A DNA stretch of 18,692 nt from Microthrixaceae bacterium (GCA_947455015.1 CANGMY010000009.1:1-18692); one strand, 5' to 3'; positions 6,711-13,469 are shown, counted from the stretch's first letter. The notes: a model not told the origin generated them from the sequence alone. Numbers and translations are program-made.

Positions 6711-8476
6711 GTCGCACACTCGGATTCGCCAATTTCTGCGGTGTACGGACCGGTTTCGTCGTAATCAACGAAGAAGTTGGGATCCTCATCCGGCTTCGGA
6801 AAGACGTCGAGTTCTTTGAGTTCCTTGCCAAGGGTGGTGACTCCACCCGAGCGGTCGATCCAACCGCGGAATGATTCACCAGCAGTGCGCTCATCGTTGA
6901 ATCGCCGAACGACGCGCACGACAGCCTCAGGCGCGGCCTTAGCGGGGAGTCGAGTGGCTCGTTCACCGAACTCGATCTTCTCGTCGCCTACGAATCCACC
7001 GAGCAGCATCGTGTAACCAGGCGCAGACTTTCCATGCGCACGTCGTTCCGCACCGTGGAAACCGATATCGGCAACATGGTGCTGGCCGCAGGAATTTGTG
7101 CAACCCGAGATGTTGATACGCAGACCGCCGACTTCCGCCAATCCTTCAGCCTGGAGCGCCGAACCAATTGCATCGGCCAAGCCGCGGCTTTGGGTGACTG
7201 CAAGGTTGCACGTATCGGCGCCTGGACACGCGACGACGTCGCTGACCAACTCGGCTGAGGGGCTCGCCATATCGAGGGCAGTGAGACGATCGAAGAGAAG
7301 GGGAAGCTGCTCTTCGGTGAGGTTGCGGATGGCGAAGTTCTGGCGATTTGTGACTCGGACATCGACGCCGAATTCTCGAACGATTGCGCCGAGGCCGCGG
7401 AATTGCGTTGCCGTGACATCGCCAAGACGAGCGTGTGCGATGGCGGAAACGGTTCCCTTCGCGGCGCCGCGAATGACATTGGAATCTTCCCAACGCTCAA
7501 ACGCACCAGCACGGCGGAGCACAACGGGAGTGCCCTGTCCCATTGCTGTGTTCCCGGCTGCACCGGCCGTTCCGGCAGGAGCGTCGCCTTGTTCGATTAC
7601 CTCGAGCGGTATTCCTCCGGGCCACGAAGATGAGCCGAGAAGGAAATGTCGAACCTTCAGAACACGACGCTGAACTTCTTCAAAGCCGAGGTTGTCGACA
7701 ACCCACTTCATGCGAGCGCGAAGTTTGTTGTCGCGGTTACCGGTCTGTTCGAAGACTCGAAGAACTGACTCGATTGTTGGAAGGAGATCTTCCTTGGCCG
7801 TGAATGGTTCGAGGGCGAGGGCTGCGTGCGGATTGGCGCCGAGACCGCCAGCAATAAACACGCGGAATCCGGCCTCGATCGAACCGTCCTCATTGGTGCG
7901 AGTTGTCGCGATGATGCCAACGTCGTTGAACATTGCTTGACCGCAGTCAGATGCACACCCAGAGAAGTTGATCTTGAACTTACGGGGAAGACGTTGTCCG
8001 AGGGGGTTACGTAGGAAATGTTTGAACGTTGCTTCGGCCCACGGCGTGATGTCGAGCACTTCACTCGGGCACGCGCCAGCGAGGTGGCAGCCCTGCACGT
8101 TGCGAACGGTGTCGCCACATGCCTCTCGACTCGTGAGACCCACAACTGCGATGTCACGTAGAAGGTCAGGAACGCGTTCGAGTTGTACGAAGTGGAACTG
8201 AATGGCCTGGCGAGTCGTGAGATGGCCCCAGCCACGTGAGTACTCGGTTGCGATATCGGCCATGCGATCGAGCTGCGGAGCAGTGATCGTTCCAAACGGC
8301 GCCTTAATTCGGATCATCTGGTTATGGCCGCCTTGGCGTTGGCCATAAATGCCGTTGTTCAAGCGAAAGACGCGAAAGACGTCCTCGTCGAGTTCGCCCG
8401 ACAGATAACGCGAGAGTTGAACTTCAAACTTGGCGATGTCAGCGGCCGACGCGGCATCAATTTCGAGATCAGACAT
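6707..8476 (-). CDS. sirA: Siroheme/[4Fe-4S] sulfite reductase (ferredoxin-type nitrite/sulfite reductase family)
   Basis: 589 residues with the twofold-repeated nitrite/sulfite reductase architecture: ferredoxin-like half domains near residues 40-105 and 310-395, each followed by a 4Fe-4S/siroheme domain. The C-terminal half has the canonical cluster motif: Cys417 and Cys423 (C-x5-C), then Cys459 and Cys463 (C-x3-C, in GCTNSCGQH). The second half conserves SGCTNSCGQ as in other family members. Sulfite rather than nitrite is inferred as substrate because cysH follows with an ATGA overlap. The ferredoxin-dependent subfamily is inferred from overall resemblance to Mycobacterium SirA/NirA. Oddly, the N-terminal half also carries C-x5-C (130/136) and C-x3-C (174/178). 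The ATG at 8476 has a weak purine-rich AGAAGAG upstream. Confidence 0.92.
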   Translation of the reverse strand: MSDLEIDAASAADIAKFEVQLSRYLSGELDEDVFRVFRLNNGIYGQRQGGHNQMIRIKAPFGTITAPQLDRMADIATEYSRGWGHLTTRQAIQFHFVQLERVPDLLRDIAVVGLTSREACGDTVRNVQGCHLAGACPSEVLDITPWAEATFKHFLRNPLGQRLPRKFKINFSGCASDCGQAMFNDVGIIATTRTNEDGSIEAGFRVFIAGGLGANPHAALALEPFTAKEDLLPTIESVLRVFEQTGNRDNKLRARMKWVVDNLGFEEVQRRVLKVRHFLLGSSSWPGGIPLEVIEQGDAPAGTAGAAGNTAMGQGTPVVLRRAGAFERWEDSNVIRGAAKGTVSAIAHARLGDVTATQFRGLGAIVREFGVDVRVTNRQNFAIRNLTEEQLPLLFDRLTALDMASPSAELVSDVVACPGADTCNLAVTQSRGLADAIGSALQAEGLAEVGGLRINISGCTNSCGQHHVADIGFHGAERRAHGKSAPGYTMLLGGFVGDEKIEFGERATRLPAKAAPEAVVRVVRRFNDERTAGESFRGWIDRSGGVTTLGKELKELDVFPKPDEDPNFFVDYDETGPYTAEIGESECAT

Positions 8477-8508
8477 GTGGGGGCTCTTCTGCGTCAGCGG
8501 ATAGGAAA

Positions 8509-8527
8509 CCTGACTAGATAAGTCAGG
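8509..8527. promoter_or_regulatory. Palindromic operator candidate for the sulfite reductase-cysH operon
   Basis: Perfect 7-bp inverted repeat CCTGACT-agata-AGTCAGG. It starts directly after the putative -10 box (8528-8533), so it covers the expected transcription start, where a repressor would block RNA polymerase. The regulator is not in the window. Arms plus a 5-nt spacer could also fold as a short RNA hairpin in the leader. Confidence 0.6.
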
Positions 8528-8556
8528 AATCTAGCCCCTCTCGAGCCAATTGTCGA
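8528..8556 (-). promoter_or_regulatory. Probable sigma-70-type promoter of the sulfite reductase-cysH operon
   Basis: On the minus strand TCGACA (8551-8556; one mismatch to TTGACA) and TAGATT (8528-8533) are separated by exactly 17 nt. The predicted start, near 8521, falls inside the palindrome, leaving a leader of roughly 45 nt before the ATG at 8476. Confidence 0.55.
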
Positions 8557-8580
8557 CCTATGGAGTCGGGATTGTGGTTC

Positions 8581-9933
8581 TCAGTTCCGCCGAAGGAGTT
8601 CGGCGACTCGGAACGCGAGGTCGAGGGACTGGCGCGCATTGAGGCGCGGGTCGCACATGGTCTCGTATCGGGTGCCCAAGTCGGCATCGAGGATCTCTTC
8701 GGCGCCACCGAGGCATTCGGTGACGTTGTCGCCCGTGAGTTCGATGTGGACGCCACCAGGCCAGGTGCCAGCGGCACGATGGGCTGCAAAGAAACCGGTG
8801 ATCTCGGCAAGGACCGCGTCGAAATGTCGTGTCTTTCGGCCGCTCGGTGCAGTGAAGGTATTGCCGTGCATCGGATCACACGCCCACGCCACTGGGTGAC
8901 CAGCGTCGCGGACGGCTTCGAGAAGTGGGGGAAGCGCGGTACCGATGGTCTCAGCACCCATGCGGGTGATGAGTGTGAGGCGACCGGGAATTCGCTTCGG
9001 GTTCAATGCCTCGCACAGCGCAAGGACTTCTTCGGGAGTCACCGAAGGGCCAACTTTGCAGCCAATCGGATTGCCGACGCCAGAGAGGAAGTGAACGTGT
9101 GCGCCATCGAGTTGACGAGTGCGTTCGCCAATCCAAAGCATGTGCGCAGAACAGTCGTACCAATCGCCGGTGAGTGAGTCTTGGCGAGTGAGTGCTTCTT
9201 CGTAACCGAGGATCAGTGCTTCGTGACTCGTGGAGACGTCAACCGTGTGCAGTTGTGGCGTTGAAACAGTGTCGACTCCGCATGCCGACATGAACTGCAG
9301 TGCTCGCTCGATGCCTGCGGCAACTTCCTCGTAACGTTGCCCTTCGGCGCTTGAGGCGACGAACTCCTGATTCCAGGCATGCACGCGTGAAAGGTCGCCA
9401 AATCCGCCCTTTGTGAAGGCGCGTACGAGATTCAGAGTTGATGCCGATTGCTGATATGCGGTGATCAGACGCTCGGGATCGGCGACACGTGCTTGAGAGG
9501 TGAAGTCGATGTCGTTCACCATGTGTCCGCGGAACGAAGGAAGTTCAACTCCGTCAATCGTTTCCGTTCCGGAAGAACGTGGCTTTGCGAACTGACCGGC
9601 AATGCGTCCGACCTTGACGACGGGAACCCCAGAGGAATACATGAGCACTACGGCCATCTGGAGGATGACCTTGAGTTTGTCGCGGATCGCGTCGGCACTG
9701 AACGCGTCGAATGACTCGGCGCAGTCGCCGGCTTGAAGAAGGAACGCTTCGCCGTTGGCAACCTTGCCGAGGTCAGTTGTGAGGCTGCGAGCTTCACCAG
9801 CGAACACCAGCGGAGGCATCGAGCCGAGCCGCTTCACAACATCATCAAGCGCGCCGAGGTCGGCCCAATCAGGCTGCTGAACGACGTCGCGAGAGCGCCA
9901 AGAGGAGGGAGACCATTCGGTTGTCACAGGCAC
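8581..9933 (-). CDS. aroG: 3-deoxy-7-phosphoheptulonate (DAHP) synthase, class II
   Basis: 450 residues. It condenses phosphoenolpyruvate and erythrose 4-phosphate to DAHP, the entry to aromatic amino acid synthesis. Class II (AroAII, plant/Mycobacterium AroG type) is shown by LLQAGDCAESF (residues 65-75, metal-ligand Cys71), PVVKVGRIAGQFAKPRS (104-120), SFRGHMVN (133-140), NPIGCKVGPS (288-297), DPMHGNT (353-359) and HIELTGDNVTECLGG (396-410). The length matches mycobacterial AroG (about 460), with a slightly shorter N-terminus. The start is uncertain: GTG at 9933 gives the longest product, GTG at 9927 is nearly as good, and neither has a clear ribosome binding site. The gene lies 54 nt downstream of the sigma factor gene on the same strand and may be co-transcribed. 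Confidence 0.95.
   Translation of the reverse strand: MPVTTEWSPSSWRSRDVVQQPDWADLGALDDVVKRLGSMPPLVFAGEARSLTTDLGKVANGEAFLLQAGDCAESFDAFSADAIRDKLKVILQMAVVLMYSSGVPVVKVGRIAGQFAKPRSSGTETIDGVELPSFRGHMVNDIDFTSQARVADPERLITAYQQSASTLNLVRAFTKGGFGDLSRVHAWNQEFVASSAEGQRYEEVAAGIERALQFMSACGVDTVSTPQLHTVDVSTSHEALILGYEEALTRQDSLTGDWYDCSAHMLWIGERTRQLDGAHVHFLSGVGNPIGCKVGPSVTPEEVLALCEALNPKRIPGRLTLITRMGAETIGTALPPLLEAVRDAGHPVAWACDPMHGNTFTAPSGRKTRHFDAVLAEITGFFAAHRAAGTWPGGVHIELTGDNVTECLGGAEEILDADLGTRYETMCDPRLNARQSLDLAFRVAELLRRN
8588..8605 (-). terminator. Weak hairpin at the 3' end of aroG
   Basis: CGCCGAA and TTCGGCG form a perfect 7-bp stem with a 4-nt loop inside the last codons of aroG. No U-tract follows, so it is at best a weak terminator or an mRNA 3'-end stabiliser, and may be chance. 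Confidence 0.25.
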
Positions 9934-9987
9934 AAGGTTGGTGGTCCGGTACCCCTGAGCGCAAAGCCATTTCTGGCGGACGCAAGA

Positions 9988-10818
9988 TTAGATGGCGTCG
10001 ATGGTGTCCGGGGCGTTCTCTCGCACCGATGCCATGGCCCGCTTGACCAGTCTGCGGGCTGCCTCAGCCGTGACGCCGAGTTCGTCGCCGACCTCGCGGT
10101 AGGAGCGACGACGGCCATCGTGGAGGCCGAAACGCTGCTCAACGGCCAACCGGGCTCGGGGGTCAAGGACGGCGAGAAGAGAAGCGATCATCTCGTGATC
10201 GATCTGCTCCAGCACGATCTCTTCGGGGCCAGGAAGCGAATCCGGGAGAATATCGACGAGCTCGTTGGAATCGTCTTCGCCGATCGTGCGGTCGAGTGAT
10301 GTGGGCGTGGTGAGGCGGTGCAGCCAGGCGTTTTCGGAATCGAGTTGGTCGCCGTCACCAGAAACCTGCCGTAGGGCTGCACGGAGCCCGGCGGAGCGAT
10401 CACCGGGCAGGCGGACGAGGCTGGCTTTTTGATCGAGGGCACGACCAATGGCTTGGCGGATCCAGAACGTTGCGTAGGTCGAGAACTTGAATCCCTTGCG
10501 CCAATCGAACTTGTCGACAGCGTGCTCGAGTCCGATATTTCCCTCTTGAATGAGATCGAGCAGTTCCATGCCAGGGGGCAGGGGATAGCGACGTGCGACG
10601 CTTACGACAAGTCGCAGGTTGGCGCGAATGAAGCGGTCTTTTGCGCGAGCGGCGGCACGAACCTCGGACTTGAGGGCAACGGATCGTTCGCCGTTCTCGA
10701 GGCGGGCAGAAGCGGCAACGCCCTTCTCAATGGTTTGCGAAAGCTCGCGCTCTTCGAGAGCAGTGAGAAGGGGGACTAGTCCTATTTCGTTGAGGTACTG
10801 GCCTACTGAATCGCTCAT
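9988..10818 (-). CDS. RNA polymerase sigma-70 family factor (group 2-like, short region 3)
   Basis: 276-residue sigma factor. Region 1.2 is visible at residues 3-33 (SVGQYLNEIGLVPLLTALEE). Region 2 spans about 60-138, with NLRLVVSVARRY, DLIQEGNIGLEHAVDKFDWRKGFKFSTYATFWIRQAI and RLP. Region 4 spans about 215-266, with the helix-turn-helix SYREVGDELGVTAEAARRLVKRA. It lacks the long acidic 1.1 region of a primary sigma factor. Only 35 residues separate RLP (136-138) from SLD (174-176), where housekeeping factors have about 55, so region 3 is shortened and diverged. I infer an alternative, RpoD-related sigma factor. The ATG at 10818 has AGGAG 9 nt upstream (10828-10832). The leader holds two adjacent inverted repeats. 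aroG follows 54 nt after the stop. Confidence 0.88.
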   Translation of the reverse strand: MSDSVGQYLNEIGLVPLLTALEERELSQTIEKGVAASARLENGERSVALKSEVRAAARAKDRFIRANLRLVVSVARRYPLPPGMELLDLIQEGNIGLEHAVDKFDWRKGFKFSTYATFWIRQAIGRALDQKASLVRLPGDRSAGLRAALRQVSGDGDQLDSENAWLHRLTTPTSLDRTIGEDDSNELVDILPDSLPGPEEIVLEQIDHEMIASLLAVLDPRARLAVEQRFGLHDGRRRSYREVGDELGVTAEAARRLVKRAMASVRENAPDTIDAI

Positions 10819-10839
10819 AGCGGGGGACTCCTAAATGGT

Positions 10840-10857
10840 GTCGGTGTGTCCACCGAC
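10840..10857 (-). repeat. Inverted repeat I in the sigma factor leader
   Basis: GTCGGTG and CACCGAC, 7-bp perfect arms around a 4-nt loop, ending 7 nt upstream of the AGGAG ribosome binding site. It would form a GC-rich RNA hairpin in the 5' leader. Confidence 0.45.
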
Positions 10858-10880
10858 GGATTTGTTCCGGACCCAAATCC
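10858..10880 (-). repeat. Inverted repeat II in the sigma factor leader
   Basis: GGATTTG and CAAATCC, 7-bp perfect arms around a 9-nt loop. It abuts inverted repeat I with no gap, so the leader could fold into two adjacent hairpins or, alternatively, the DNA could carry two operators. Confidence 0.4.
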
Positions 10881-10916
10881 CGAACACGTCGTTTCGGGGG
10901 GAAATGACAATGGTGT

Positions 10917-10944
10917 AACCGCACGGTGGGGTGGGAGTGTTCCC
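10917..10944 (-). promoter_or_regulatory. Possible ECF-type (SigH/SigR-like) promoter for the sigma factor gene
   Basis: Minus-strand GGGAAC (10939-10944) and GGTT (10917-10920) are 18 nt apart. This resembles the GGAA(C/T)-N17-22-GTT consensus of SigH/SigR-regulated actinobacterial promoters. No good TANNNT/TTGNNN pair was seen for this gene. The motif is short and could be chance. Confidence 0.25.
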
Positions 10945-10953
10945 TCAGAGATG

Positions 10954-10969
10954 CGTGACTTGTGTCACG
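10954..10969. promoter_or_regulatory. CRP/FNR-family-like palindrome upstream of nadD
   Basis: CGTGAC-ttgt-GTCACG is a perfect inverted repeat with the GTGA-N6-TCAC core of CRP-type sites (consensus TGTGA-N6-TCACA, 8 of 10 positions). Its centre (10961.5) is about 62 bp upstream of the expected nadD start, close to the -61.5 of class I CRP activation. It also lies upstream of the divergent sigma factor gene. Confidence 0.4.
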
Positions 10970-11010
10970 AGCCTGCGCCGACCGACGGGAATTTCGTCCT
11001 TTCCCGACCG

Positions 11011-11016
11011 TACACT
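11011..11016 (+). promoter_or_regulatory. Probable -10 box of the nadD-rsfS operon
   Basis: TACACT ends 7 nt before the nadD ATG at 11024. No ribosome binding site fits, so the transcript is probably leaderless. The -35 region is weak, which would suit an activator at the palindrome upstream. Confidence 0.5.
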
Positions 11017-11023
11017 CTCGGGA

Positions 11024-11626
11024 ATGCCTCCTGTTCGTCGTGGTCTCGGGATTCTCGGCGGAACTTTTGATCCCCCTCATATCGGTCACCTTGCTGCAGC
11101 AGTGGAGGTTCGATCTGCTCTTCATCTCGAGCGTGTTCTTCTGATGGTTGCCAATGATCCATGGCAAAAGACCGGGGTGAGACCGTTATCCGCAGCACAG
11201 GATCGTCTTGCGATGACGGCTGCTGCTGTCCTCGGAGTCGATGGAATCGAAGCGAGTGACCTTGAGATTGCTCGGGGTGGACCGACTTATTCGATCGATA
11301 CGTTGAAAGAACTGCACGAAGTTGCACCTGAACAGCAACTGTTCTTGATTGTCGGCTCCGATGCTGCGACCAATCTGCACACGTGGCATCAACACGACGA
11401 GTTGCCGGAATTGGCGACGCTTGTGATCGTCGAACGCGATGGCGAGAACGCGGCTGTGCCGCCCGCTGGTTGGACAATCCAGCGGGTGTCGATGCCTCGC
11501 CTCGATGTCTCTTCCACTGAGCTACGAGATCGCGTTCGCAATGGGCGTCCCCTCACACCACTGGTTACGCCAGGTGTCATCGATGAGATCGAAGCTCGCG
11601 GGCTGTACGGTTTGGCGGACTCATGA
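11024..11626 (+). CDS. nadD: Nicotinate-nucleotide adenylyltransferase
   Basis: 200 residues, the usual NadD length. It adenylylates nicotinate mononucleotide to deamido-NAD in NAD synthesis. The nucleotidyltransferase signature GGTFDPPHIGH is at residues 12-22. Other family elements are MVANDPWQK (residues 38-46) and the ATP-binding SSTELR motif near the C-terminus (about 165-170). Reading is open upstream, but ATG 11024 is chosen because homology starts there and a TACACT -10 box lies 7 nt before it. The stop overlaps the next gene's start as ATGA (11623-11626), so the downstream membrane protein is probably translated by coupling. Confidence 0.95.
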   Translation: MPPVRRGLGILGGTFDPPHIGHLAAAVEVRSALHLERVLLMVANDPWQKTGVRPLSAAQDRLAMTAAAVLGVDGIEASDLEIARGGPTYSIDTLKELHEVAPEQQLFLIVGSDAATNLHTWHQHDELPELATLVIVERDGENAAVPPAGWTIQRVSMPRLDVSSTELRDRVRNGRPLTPLVTPGVIDEIEARGLYGLADS

Positions 11627-13071
11627 CGCCCGAACCTCCTACGCCGCCGTCCCCTGGGACTCCTTCTTCAGGAGACGATTTCGATTTCTCGGCCCTTGTG
11701 GCTGAGCACAATCAGGCGACAGTCTCGAAGAAGTCGCAGGGTCGTCGCACGAAAGACAGCGCCGGGGGTTCGGCACCGGATGTCGAACAAGTCTCTGTTG
11801 AAGCGGTCGCGAAAAGAGAGCGCGTTGGAAGCCAATCAGTCCGGGCGAGTGGCTCTCGCTGGTGGCAAATCGGCTATCCCGCTCTCGTCGGCGTCGTTTC
11901 GCTCATCATCATCCCGGTGCTTGTTTTCGTCGGGTTGCGGGTCATTCTTGACAGTTCCGATGGCCAGTTGATCAAGCGGGTGACCGACCCCGCTGCTCCT
12001 GGTTACGAAGCCGTTGTCGAAAAGACGCCTACTGCTGTTGCTGCCGTTCTCGCTCCGGATGGAACGCTCGATTCTGCCGTTGTCTTTGCACTCACTTCGG
12101 AGACGTCCGGCGGGATACTGCTCATTCCCGGAACGCTCGGCATCCCGACCGATTACGGCATGTTTCCGCTTCATGAGGTCTGGAAGGCCGATGGCATCGA
12201 CGCCGTGGCTGCCGGTGTCGGTCGAGTTCTGAATCTCAACTTCACCGAGAAGATGACAATCAACGCAACAGACTGGGCGACTCTGGTTGGGCCCTATGCG
12301 CCTTTCAGTTTGAATAGCCCCGACGCTGTTCGCGATGCGAAGGATGCAGTCGTCTTTCCAAAGGGTTCGGTGACGTTGAAATCCGATCAAATCGCATCAT
12401 TCCTCACGAGTAAAAGTTCAAAGGACAACGATTCCAATCGACTCATCCGCGACGAGCTTTTTTGGAAGGCATGGATGTCGAAGGTGAAGTCGAGTAACGC
12501 ACCATTCCCAGTGACGATCGATTCTGGAATCGGGCGATTTGTTGCATCCGTGGCGCGTGGACAACTGAGTGTTTCCTCCTTGCCGGTCATCCCCGTTGTG
12601 GCGGGCTCACCCGTCCAAGGTGGCGGACCAATGTGCATGGCGCAGGAGGCAGCTGCTCTTGACGCTGTCGCTGCGATCGTTCCATTCCCAGACGGCGCTC
12701 CGGGTGCTCGACCAAGAATTCGCGTTCTTGATGGAACCGGAAAGCTCAGTAACGGAATCAACGCTGCGATCATTTTGAATGCGGCTGGCGGACAGGTCGA
12801 CGTTGTAGGCAATGCGAAGTCCTACGGCCAAACGACAACACAGATCATCTATTTCGACGGTACGTCACGAGAAACGGCACAGAAGATGCTCGATGCATTG
12901 ACTGTCGGCGAACTTGTCGAAAGCAAACAATCGAATTCAGGTGCAGATATGACAGTCATGCTTGGTGAGGATTTCCTCACCAAATACGGACCAACCAGTG
13001 GACCCTCAAGTCTTGCGTCGTCGTCGACGACTTCCAAGGCCGGGTCAACGTCGACGACGGTGCGCAAGTGA
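11623..13071 (+). CDS. Membrane-anchored LytR/LCP-like protein with C-terminal LytR_C domain
   Basis: 482 residues. Order: a polar, proline-rich cytoplasmic N-terminus (1-79); one transmembrane helix (about 84-108) giving an N-in/C-out topology; an extracytoplasmic region (about 135-345) resembling a LytR-CpsA-Psr domain (DSAVVFALTSE, LLIPGTLGIPT, an HEVWKADGIDAVAAGVGRVLNL helix, LKSDQIASFLTSK); a LytR_C domain (about 363-456, starting RIRVLDGTGKLSNG); and a Ser/Thr-rich tail. LCP enzymes attach glycopolymers to peptidoglycan. Here the usual IPRD motif reads IPGT and the Y-x-R-x-R segment reads FLTSKSS, so the catalytic arginines appear lost. A LytR-type gene between nadD and rsfS is the common actinobacterial arrangement. 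Function is probably cell-wall related but perhaps non-catalytic. Confidence 0.75.
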   Translation: MTPEPPTPPSPGTPSSGDDFDFSALVAEHNQATVSKKSQGRRTKDSAGGSAPDVEQVSVEAVAKRERVGSQSVRASGSRWWQIGYPALVGVVSLIIIPVLVFVGLRVILDSSDGQLIKRVTDPAAPGYEAVVEKTPTAVAAVLAPDGTLDSAVVFALTSETSGGILLIPGTLGIPTDYGMFPLHEVWKADGIDAVAAGVGRVLNLNFTEKMTINATDWATLVGPYAPFSLNSPDAVRDAKDAVVFPKGSVTLKSDQIASFLTSKSSKDNDSNRLIRDELFWKAWMSKVKSSNAPFPVTIDSGIGRFVASVARGQLSVSSLPVIPVVAGSPVQGGGPMCMAQEAAALDAVAAIVPFPDGAPGARPRIRVLDGTGKLSNGINAAIILNAAGGQVDVVGNAKSYGQTTTQIIYFDGTSRETAQKMLDALTVGELVESKQSNSGADMTVMLGEDFLTKYGPTSGPSSLASSSTTSKAGSTSTTVRK

Positions 13072-13433
13072 ATTCTTCTGAAGAGTTCCCACTTCATCTT
13101 GAGGTCGCCCGTGCGGCAGCGAAGAAAACAGATGGATCAACGGTCATTCTCGATGTTGGCGAGGTTCTATCGATTACTGGTTGGTTCGTCATCACCTCCG
13201 GTACGAGTAACCGCCAAGTTCGAGCCATTGCTGAGGGCATCGAAGAAGACGTCTTCGCCGCCGGGGGTCCGAAGCCAGTGCGTGTCGAGGGCCTTGACGA
13301 TGGCACGTGGGTTCTTGTCGATTACGGCGATGTCATCGTTCACATTTTCGATGACGAGACCCGGGCGTTCTACGACCTCGAACGTCTTTGGCGCGATGTC
13401 CCAGTGCTCGACTGGCAGAACGAAGCGGGCTAA
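13068..13433 (+). CDS. rsfS: Ribosomal silencing factor RsfS (iojap family)
   Basis: 121 residues, normal for RsfS. It binds ribosomal protein uL14 on the 50S subunit and blocks joining with 30S, lowering translation under starvation. The family core runs from VILDVGEVLSITGWFVITSGTSNRQVRAIAEGIEE (about residues 26-60) to the signature DYGDVIVHIFDDETRAFYDLERLW (about 84-107). It starts with GTG overlapping the upstream stop as GTGA, with no Shine-Dalgarno sequence, so translation is probably coupled to the LytR-like gene. It is the last gene of the nadD operon, and a strong terminator follows 36 nt after the stop. Confidence 0.95.
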   Translation: MNSSEEFPLHLEVARAAAKKTDGSTVILDVGEVLSITGWFVITSGTSNRQVRAIAEGIEEDVFAAGGPKPVRVEGLDDGTWVLVDYGDVIVHIFDDETRAFYDLERLWRDVPVLDWQNEAG

Positions 13434-13469
13434 GCCTTTCTCTCTCGGAGAGTTCCTGCAGAAATCAGA

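Noticed and set aside
8477..8580. Intrinsic terminator at the CCTGACT palindrome
   Set aside because: The 7-bp stem has no following T-run in either direction and sits just after a good -10 box, so an operator fits better.
10931..11023. Earlier start for nadD
   Set aside because: The extra residues precede the GGTFDPPH motif by far more than usual for NadD and cover the probable promoter.
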